A stretch of 22,050 nucleotides of DNA from AM-1111 sp046302135 (GTDB lineage Bacteria; Bacteroidota; Bacteroidia; B-17B0; Aurantibacillaceae), in assembly GCA_046302135.1 (NCBI GenBank), contig JBKCIQ010000116.1, forward strand, positions 1 to 22,050, given 5' to 3'. Made by a program: the position numbers and the translations under genes. Below the pieces are notes generated by a model that ran no database searches, had not been told where the DNA came from, and saw only the letters and a list, made by a program, of their open reading frames with translations. Positions 15,654 through 22,050 of the stretch are shown here, piece after piece. The first letter of the stretch is position 1. Every line of letters begins with the position of its first letter.

Positions 15654-17015
15654 ATGGAACTAAAGGAAGAAAATTTAGATATTTCTATTAACCAATGGAA
15701 AGAAAGACTTGAAAAAGACCTGAAAGGAATAACATTTCAGCAACTATCTAAAACTGACTCAAACGGAATAGAAATATTTCCATTCTACAATAAAGAAAAT
15801 TCAATAAAGCAACATCAGATATCATTTACTCATCGTGAATGGGAAATTTGTAGTCAGCAAATATCGGAGGAAGACCACATTCAGAATAAAAGCGCACTTA
15901 AACATCTTAACAACGGCGCGAATTCACTAATATTTAATATTCATTCTGGAACAAATCCAAAAAAATTACTGGATAGCATTCAAGCTGAATACATCACTAC
16001 ACATTTTGCCTACAAAGAAAAAAACATCGAATTTATTGATGGTTTGAATTCCTATTTTAAGGGAATAAACAGCAATTTTTCTCAAATTAACGGTAGCATC
16101 ATTTACGATCCAATTTCAACCTATTTACGTGGCTACAAAGAAGGATTTGAACTAAGACTCAACTTTTGGAAAAAAATTTCAGAAAGTGAATTAATCAATA
16201 ATTCGGCTTTGAGTTCATTCACGACCGACGCCTATATTTATCAAAATTCAGGCTGTAACACTGTAAACGAGTTGGCTTTTACCCTAGCCCAAGTAAATGA
16301 ACAACTCCATTTCATCTCTCAACACAATATAAAAACTTCAGATAAAAAATTTGTAATCTTTACTTCTACAGGTATAAATTTCTTTGAAAACCTTTGCAAA
16401 TTCAAATCGCTTAGAAACCTGATAAAGTTTTTATTGAATGAATACGGATTGAAAAACGAAATTTTTATTCATGCAACTAACTCGCTAATCAACAAAACAG
16501 CAAAAGACGTTTACAACAATCTCATACGATCAACCATAGAAGCAATGAGTGCAATTGCTGGTGGAGCTAACTCAATATCAATTGCTCCTTATAATTTTGT
16601 TACAGAAAAAAAAGATGCTAACGCACAACGTTTAGCAATGAATCAATTGTTGATCTTAAAAGAGGAAGCATTTTTATCAAAAGTTGCAGAGGTTGGTGCG
16701 GGATCTTTTTACACAGATGAATATTGCAATAATCTTTCAGAAAAAGCTTGGGAAAAATTTAAATTCATTGAAAGTGAAGGAGGTTTAATTTCTTTTTTTG
16801 ATAAAGGGAAACTTCAATCAGATATTAATGAAGATGCTTCCAAACTTAAAGAAGAATTTGTAAGCGGAAAAAAAATTCTCACCGGCGTAAATAAATTTTT
16901 GAACCTGAAAGAAAATCCTAACCAAAGAATTTTTCCCGGATACAGAAATGAAAACGGAATAAATTTCGAATCAATTGAAGAATGGATAAATGAATCTGTA
17001 ACGAATAGCCAATGA
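15654..17015 (+). CDS. mutA: Methylmalonyl-CoA mutase small (beta) subunit, 453 aa
   Basis: Non-catalytic partner of the cobalamin-dependent enzyme that interconverts methylmalonyl-CoA and succinyl-CoA. It follows the mutase barrel fold: an N-terminal INQWKERLEKDLKGITFQQL typical of small subunits, TTDAYIYQNSGCNTVNELAFTLAQ (190-213), and IRSTIEAMSAIAGGANSISIAPYNF (about 290-314). It stops after the barrel and lacks the C-terminal degenerate B12-binding-like domain that brings many small subunits to over 600 residues; no DxHxxG motif is present. Its stop overlaps the mutB start by four bases (ATGA), which gives translational coupling for 1:1 assembly. Confidence 0.9.
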   Translation: MELKEENLDISINQWKERLEKDLKGITFQQLSKTDSNGIEIFPFYNKENSIKQHQISFTHREWEICSQQISEEDHIQNKSALKHLNNGANSLIFNIHSGTNPKKLLDSIQAEYITTHFAYKEKNIEFIDGLNSYFKGINSNFSQINGSIIYDPISTYLRGYKEGFELRLNFWKKISESELINNSALSSFTTDAYIYQNSGCNTVNELAFTLAQVNEQLHFISQHNIKTSDKKFVIFTSTGINFFENLCKFKSLRNLIKFLLNEYGLKNEIFIHATNSLINKTAKDVYNNLIRSTIEAMSAIAGGANSISIAPYNFVTEKKDANAQRLAMNQLLILKEEAFLSKVAEVGAGSFYTDEYCNNLSEKAWEKFKFIESEGGLISFFDKGKLQSDINEDASKLKEEFVSGKKILTGVNKFLNLKENPNQRIFPGYRNENGINFESIEEWINESVTNSQ

Positions 17016-19144
17016 GGAAAATATTTCAAAATACTTCATACAAAAAGATTCCTGCGAATAATGAGAATTTAAACAAAGATGTTTCTCCCACCGCTGAGCA
17101 AATTGATTTAAAGCCATTCTACTCCGAGGAAGACATAAAAGAAATAAAACATATCAATACAGCTGCCGGAATTCCTCCCTTTCTTCGCGGACCATATACC
17201 TCCATGTATGTTAAAAATCCTTGGACTATTAGACAATACGCAGGATTCAGCACAGCGGAGGAAAGCACTGCATTTTACAGAAGGAATTTGGCGGCAGGTC
17301 AGAAAGGACTTTCTGTTGCATTTGATCTGGCTACACATCGCGGTTACGATAGTGATCACGATAGAGTGAAAGGAGATGTAGGCAAAGCTGGTGTGGCCAT
17401 TGATTCTATATTGGACATGAAAGTTTTGTTTGATGAAATTCCGCTCGGCGACATCAGTGTTTCTATGACAATGAACGGAGCAGTTTTACCAATTCTTGCT
17501 TTCTACATCGTTACTGCCGAGGAACAAGGAGTACCAATGGAAAAATTGAGTGGAACAATTCAGAATGATATCCTGAAAGAGTTCATGGTGAGAAATACTT
17601 ACATCTATCCACCTGAACAAAGCATGCGCATCATTGCAGATATTTTCAAATTCACCAGTAAGAACATGCCTAGGTTCAATTCGATTTCAATTAGCGGTTA
17701 CCATATGCAGGAAGCAGGTGCGACCAGCGACATTGAGTTGGCCTACACACTAGCTGATGGTATGGAGTACATCAGAACCGGGATAAAAGCAGGACTGGAT
17801 ATTGATGATTTTGCTCCAAGACTATCTTTCTTTTGGGCAATAGGTATGAACCATTTTATGGAAATTGCTAAAATGAGAGCGGCGAGATTAATTTGGACTA
17901 AAATTGTGAAGCAGTTTAATCCAAAGAAAGAAAAATCAATGGCGCTGCGAACACATTGCCAAACTTCAGGATGGAGTTTAACTGAACAAGATCCTTTTAA
18001 TAACGTTACGCGTACATGCGTTGAAGCATTTGCAGCAGCAATGGGACATACACAATCCCTACATACCAACGCATTGGATGAAGCAATTGCACTCCCAACA
18101 GATTTTTCTGCAAGAATTGCCAGAAATACACAAATCATTCTTCAATCTGAAACAGGAATTTGCGATGTTGTTGATCCGTGGGGAGGATCGTTTTACGTTG
18201 AGTCTCTAACAAATGACATTGCTAAACGTGCGTGGATATTAATTGAAGAAATTGAATCTTTGGGAGGTATGGCAAAGGCAATAGAAACCGGAATTCCAAA
18301 GATGCGCATTGAAGAAGCCGCGGCAAGAAAGCAGGCAAGAATTGATAGTGGACAGGACATAATTGTTGGTGTAAATGCCTATAAACCTGAAGAGGAAACT
18401 GAAATTGAAATTCTTGAAGTTGACAATCAAAAAGTGAGGAATCAACAGCTGGAAAGACTGAAAAGAGTTAAATCAGAAAGAAATGAAGTTAATGTAAACA
18501 AATGCCTTGATGATCTTACAAATGCCGCAAAGAACAACACAGGAAATCTTCTTGAGTTAAGTATTAAAGCCGCAAGAGAAAGAGCTACGCTTGGTGAGAT
18601 TTCTTACGCACTTGAAAAAGTTTTTGGAAGGTATACCGCAAACATCCGCTCTATATCAGGAGTTTATTCAAAAGAAATTTCAATGGACAAAGATTTTGTA
18701 AAAGCACGTGACCTAGCCAACCGTTTCGCGGAACTAGATGGCAGAAGACCTAGAATACTCATTGCAAAAATGGGCCAAGATGGACATGACCGCGGAGCGA
18801 AAGTAATCGCTACAAGTTTTGCAGACATGGGATTTGACGTTGATATTGGTCCGCTATTTCAGACTCCACAGGAGGCCGCTAAGCAGGCGGTGGAAAATGA
18901 TGTTCACATTTTAGGTGTTTCTTCATTGGCGGCGGGACACAAAACCTTGATACCTGAAGTAATTGAGGAATTAAAGAAATACGGAAGAGAGGACATAATG
19001 GTAGTTGCAGGCGGAGTTATACCGAAGCAGGATTATGAATTTTTATATTCCGAAGGAGTGTCAGGAATATTTGGTCCCGGAACAGTGCTCAGCGTAGCAG
19101 CACAAAAAATAATTGAAGAACTCATCAAAAAAATTGAAGAGTAA
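17012..19144 (+). CDS. mutB: Methylmalonyl-CoA mutase large (alpha) subunit, 710 aa
   Basis: Catalytic, adenosylcobalamin-dependent subunit. The N-terminal TIM barrel carries RGPYTSMYVKNPWTIRQYAG, GQKGLSVAFDLATHRGYDSDH, the active-site SGYH near 228-231, RTHCQTSGWSLTEQDPFNN, and HTNALDEAIALPTDFSARIARNTQ. The C-terminal B12-binding domain (about 570-705) has the base-off/His-on motif D590-G-H592-D-R-G595, then LGVSSLAAGH and VVAGGVIP. All key residues are intact and the length is normal. It overlaps mutA by four bases. The pathway would be propionyl-CoA/succinate interconversion. No epimerase, propionyl-CoA carboxylase or MeaB/ArgK chaperone gene lies in this window. Confidence 0.97.
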   Translation: MRKIFQNTSYKKIPANNENLNKDVSPTAEQIDLKPFYSEEDIKEIKHINTAAGIPPFLRGPYTSMYVKNPWTIRQYAGFSTAEESTAFYRRNLAAGQKGLSVAFDLATHRGYDSDHDRVKGDVGKAGVAIDSILDMKVLFDEIPLGDISVSMTMNGAVLPILAFYIVTAEEQGVPMEKLSGTIQNDILKEFMVRNTYIYPPEQSMRIIADIFKFTSKNMPRFNSISISGYHMQEAGATSDIELAYTLADGMEYIRTGIKAGLDIDDFAPRLSFFWAIGMNHFMEIAKMRAARLIWTKIVKQFNPKKEKSMALRTHCQTSGWSLTEQDPFNNVTRTCVEAFAAAMGHTQSLHTNALDEAIALPTDFSARIARNTQIILQSETGICDVVDPWGGSFYVESLTNDIAKRAWILIEEIESLGGMAKAIETGIPKMRIEEAAARKQARIDSGQDIIVGVNAYKPEEETEIEILEVDNQKVRNQQLERLKRVKSERNEVNVNKCLDDLTNAAKNNTGNLLELSIKAARERATLGEISYALEKVFGRYTANIRSISGVYSKEISMDKDFVKARDLANRFAELDGRRPRILIAKMGQDGHDRGAKVIATSFADMGFDVDIGPLFQTPQEAAKQAVENDVHILGVSSLAAGHKTLIPEVIEELKKYGREDIMVVAGGVIPKQDYEFLYSEGVSGIFGPGTVLSVAAQKIIEELIKKIEE

Positions 19145-19155
19145 AAACCCAATAA

Positions 19156-22050
19156 ATGAAATTTTCATTACAATTAAAATCATATTTTTTTAGATTAAAA
19201 TTTTGCGCAGTTTTCATCTTATTTTTTAGTTCGACGGTATTCTCACAGGAACAACTTTTTATCAGAGGAAAAATTTTGGATGGCAAAGACTCAACTGGTC
19301 TTCCCTCCGTCCAGATTCTATTAATCAACCAAAAAGATACCATTGATTTAAAAAACACCCAAACAGATGAAGAAGGTAAATTCTACATTGGAGAATTATC
19401 AAAAGGAAACTATAAATTCAAAGCAATTTTTTTGGGATATAAAACCCTTGTAAAAGATGTAGAAATAACAGATAAACCGGTATTTCTTAGAAAGCTTACG
19501 TTAACTCCTGATGCTCAAATTTTGAAACAAGTGGATGTGGAGGCAGTTCAAATAAGGCAAGAGCAAAAAGGAGATACCACTCTTTACAATGCAGATGCAT
19601 TTAAAGTGAATAAAGATGCAACAACTGAAGATCTTGTTAAGAAGATGCCCGGCATTACTATCGAAAACGGAACTGTAAAACATCAAGGAGAAGACGTAAA
19701 AAAGGTTTTAATAGACGGAAAAGAATTTTTTGGAGATGACGCGAACATAGCCTTAAAAAATATTCCTGCAGAAATGGTAGATAAGGTTCAAGTTTATGAT
19801 CGTGCAAGTGACCAGGGATTTTTCAGTGGATTTGATGATGGAAACAGTCAGAAGACAATGAACATTATGACAAAAAACAATAAAAACAATGGAACCTTCG
19901 GAAAAGCTTATGCAGGATACGGAATAGAAGATGATCAAACCGGTCGTTATCAAGCCGGAGCGAATTACAATATGTTTAAAGGAGCAAGAAGAGTTTCAAT
20001 CGTTGCAATGAGTAATAACATTAATATGCAGAATTTTGGTTCGCAAGATTTACTAGGATTAAGCGGAAGCCAAGGTGGACAACGAGGAGGGATGGGCGGA
20101 GGAATGGGTGGCATGGGCAGAGGCGGCGGCGGTGGCGGAAATTGGGGAGGAATGGGTGGTAATGGCAATGCAATGAATTTTGTTGTAGGACAACAAGGTG
20201 GTATTTCAACAACACATTCTATTGGAACAAATTACTCTGATGTGTGGGGAAAAAATACGTTGGTAACAGCGAGCTACTTTTATAATCAAACAGACAATGA
20301 TGCAAGCAGCGGATTGAATAGAGTTTTTTTCACTCAAATGGGAGCTGGTCAAAACTACAATGAGGATAAAAGTGCATTGAGCAACAATGGAAATCATCGA
20401 TTCAATTTAAGATTTGAACATTTCATAGACTCTATGAACTCAATTGTTTTCAATCCAAGAATCAGCTTTCAGGATAATCAATCCAATAATCTAACCAATG
20501 GAGTTACTAATTTTCTTGACACTGTATTAAGTTCGTTAGAAAGTAAATACAACTCAAATAATGCTGGTTACAATTCAAATAATACACTGCTCTACCGCAA
20601 AAGATTTAAAAAATACGGGAGAACATTTTCTGCTCAACTTGGAGCAGACCTGAATTCAAAGACAGGAAATGCAGATAATTATTCATTAAACAAATACTTT
20701 TCTGAAACAGATTCTTTACAGAAAATAGATCAGCTTTCAGACAATACTAACGGGGGACAGACTTATTCAGGTAGCATAAGTTATACGGAACCAATTGGAA
20801 ATTTATTTGGAATACAATTGACATATAATCCTTCTATAAATTACAATTTTGCAAATAAGAAAACATATAATCTTGATTCCATAAGTGGAATTCACTCACG
20901 TACAGACACCTTATTATCTAATGAATATAACAACACCATCACTACTCAAAAAGGTGGGATTAGCTTAAGGTACAAAACAGAAAAAATGTTGTTGGGCGCG
21001 GGTGTAAATTATCAGGAGGTTGTCCTAAATGGAAAACAGGATTTTCCTTTCGAAAACAAAGTAAATAAGCCATTCAATAATTTTTTACCTATGGTAACTT
21101 TTCAATATAGATTTTCGAAAACGAGTAATCTTAGAATGAATTATCGTACCATGACAATTCTTCCAACTGTAAATCAATTGCAAGATGTAGTTGACAATAG
21201 CAACACCTTAATGCTATCTTCCGGCAACTCTGATTTGAAACAAAACTTTAATCATTTTTTAATGACAAGGTACAATTACACTAATCCTGTAAATTCAAGA
21301 AGTTTTTTCTTTTTTATAATGGGTAACTGGGTGGAAGACTATATAGGGAACAGCACATTTTTAGCAAGAAAAGATACTTTGCTTGATGGGGGAATATTAT
21401 TAAGGCAAGGCTCACAACTCAGTAAACCAATCAACATCAGCGGAAACAGAACATTCAGATGTTATACTACTTTTTCAAGTCCTATTAAAAAAATAAAAAG
21501 TACCGCAAATCTGAATCTTGGATTCTCATACAACGATTTACCGGGATTAATTAATGGAAGAAAAAATATTGCAAGCACAACAACTTATAATGCAGGACTC
21601 GTAATGGCGAGCAACATTAGTGAAAAACTTGATTTTACAATTACGTGGAACGGTTATTACAATTTAGTAACAAACACACTGCAAACTAATAGCAACAACA
21701 ACTATTATTATCACATCACAACCACAAAACTCAATTGGAATTTTTTCAAGTCATTTCATCTCGCAAGTGAAATTAATTACACCTATTACGAAGGACTTAA
21801 CAATAGCTTTAATCAAGAATTCACGCTTTGGAACAATTCAATTGCTTATAAGTTTTTAAAGAATAATTCAGGAGAAATCAAGCTCGGAGTATACGATGCA
21901 CTCAGACAAAACAATAGTGTTGGAAGAAATGTTACAGAGACCTTTTTTGAAGACACACAAACAAGAGTCCTCCAGAGATATTATATGTTGACATTTACCT
22001 GGACATACAGAAAATTTGTTAAGAAAGAAGAAGACAAAAAAAAGAAAGAA
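19156..22050 (+). CDS. TonB-dependent-receptor-like outer membrane beta-barrel protein, partial (runs off right edge)
   Basis: The frame is open from the ATG at 19156 to the last base (965 codons). Order: signal peptide (1-31, ending FSSTVFSQ); a carboxypeptidase-regulatory-like Ig domain (about 34-115, with IRGKILDGKDSTGLPSVQI and TDEEGKFYI); a TonB-plug-like domain (about 145-225, TTEDLVKKMPGITIENG and KKVLIDGKEFFGDD); then a long beta-barrel region rich in alternating aromatic strands. A Gly/Met-rich insert at 301-338 (GGMGGGMGGMGRGGGGGGNWGG) sits early in the barrel. The last strand seen (MLTFTWTYRKFV) plus a Lys-rich tail suggests that only a few residues are missing. This is the outer-membrane barrel family often annotated as TonB-dependent receptor. 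The substrate is unknown. It starts 11 bases after mutB and probably shares its operon. Confidence 0.88.
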   Translation, partial: MKFSLQLKSYFFRLKFCAVFILFFSSTVFSQEQLFIRGKILDGKDSTGLPSVQILLINQKDTIDLKNTQTDEEGKFYIGELSKGNYKFKAIFLGYKTLVKDVEITDKPVFLRKLTLTPDAQILKQVDVEAVQIRQEQKGDTTLYNADAFKVNKDATTEDLVKKMPGITIENGTVKHQGEDVKKVLIDGKEFFGDDANIALKNIPAEMVDKVQVYDRASDQGFFSGFDDGNSQKTMNIMTKNNKNNGTFGKAYAGYGIEDDQTGRYQAGANYNMFKGARRVSIVAMSNNINMQNFGSQDLLGLSGSQGGQRGGMGGGMGGMGRGGGGGGNWGGMGGNGNAMNFVVGQQGGISTTHSIGTNYSDVWGKNTLVTASYFYNQTDNDASSGLNRVFFTQMGAGQNYNEDKSALSNNGNHRFNLRFEHFIDSMNSIVFNPRISFQDNQSNNLTNGVTNFLDTVLSSLESKYNSNNAGYNSNNTLLYRKRFKKYGRTFSAQLGADLNSKTGNADNYSLNKYFSETDSLQKIDQLSDNTNGGQTYSGSISYTEPIGNLFGIQLTYNPSINYNFANKKTYNLDSISGIHSRTDTLLSNEYNNTITTQKGGISLRYKTEKMLLGAGVNYQEVVLNGKQDFPFENKVNKPFNNFLPMVTFQYRFSKTSNLRMNYRTMTILPTVNQLQDVVDNSNTLMLSSGNSDLKQNFNHFLMTRYNYTNPVNSRSFFFFIMGNWVEDYIGNSTFLARKDTLLDGGILLRQGSQLSKPINISGNRTFRCYTTFSSPIKKIKSTANLNLGFSYNDLPGLINGRKNIASTTTYNAGLVMASNISEKLDFTITWNGYYNLVTNTLQTNSNNNYYYHITTTKLNWNFFKSFHLASEINYTYYEGLNNSFNQEFTLWNNSIAYKFLKNNSGEIKLGVYDALRQNNSVGRNVTETFFEDTQTRVLQRYYMLTFTWTYRKFVKKEEDKKKKE
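20056..20169 (+). repeat. Gly/Met-rich low-complexity segment in the barrel protein
   Basis: Residues 301-338 of the barrel protein are more than half glycine with Met and Arg interspersed (GGMGGGMGGMGRGGGGGGNW). The GC-rich triplet run stands out from the AT-rich surroundings. It probably forms a flexible extracellular or periplasmic loop. Similar Gly-rich insets occur in related Bacteroidota barrel proteins. Confidence 0.8.

Noticed and set aside
19965..20168. Minus-strand ORF encoding a Pro-rich peptide
   Set aside because: It is the complement of the Gly-rich codons of the barrel protein; Gly codons GGN read as Pro codons on the other strand.

Overview
The window looks like chromosomal DNA of a member of the Bacteroidota, probably in or near Flavobacteriia/Sphingobacteriia. 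The evidence is a very AT-rich sequence, a giant cell-surface protein with PKD/Ig-like and SprB repeats, a barrel protein with a carboxypeptidase-regulatory-like domain followed by a TonB-plug domain, promoters of the TAnnTTTG type, poor Shine-Dalgarno sequences, and the local order birA / rsfS-ftsH-LUD. I see no tRNA, rRNA, CRISPR array, insertion sequence, integrase or phage gene. Coding density is high, with no gene-free stretch longer than about 185 bases.

Left part (1-4973, all minus strand). A giant secreted multi-domain surface protein runs off the left edge (1-3546). It has a signal peptide, a reelin-like domain and a P-domain each apparently nested inside an Ig-like repeat, then eight more Ig-like repeats and a SprB repeat. 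Next come a small Cys-containing exported protein of unknown function and a biotin-protein ligase without a DNA-binding domain (birA).

Middle part (5005-11893). A plus-strand operon holds rsfS (with an unusual Lys-rich tail), ftsH (complete in motifs, but split by an apparent one-base deletion near 6157-6162) and a LUD-domain protein. It converges on a minus-strand block: an Nramp-type Mn/Fe transporter fused to a universal stress protein domain, preceded by a DtxR/MntR-like palindrome over its promoter, and the pair rfaE1-menG (heptose kinase and menaquinone methyltransferase).

Right part (11925-22050). A secreted TPR protein (plus) converges with a PLP aminotransferase of the aspartate aminotransferase family (minus). 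Divergent from the aminotransferase is a tightly packed plus-strand operon: a one-TM protein of unknown function, the small and large subunits of cobalamin-dependent methylmalonyl-CoA mutase (mutA, mutB), and a TonB-dependent-receptor-like outer membrane barrel with a Gly-rich insert. The barrel gene runs off the right edge, apparently only a few residues before its end.

Most genes are conserved core functions. The parts most worth a second look are the ftsH frameshift, the metal-responsive-looking operator on the Nramp-UspA fusion, the nested-domain design of the surface protein, the basic tail of RsfS, and the coupling of an unknown membrane protein and an outer membrane barrel to methylmalonyl-CoA mutase. 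I found no convincing wholly new system.
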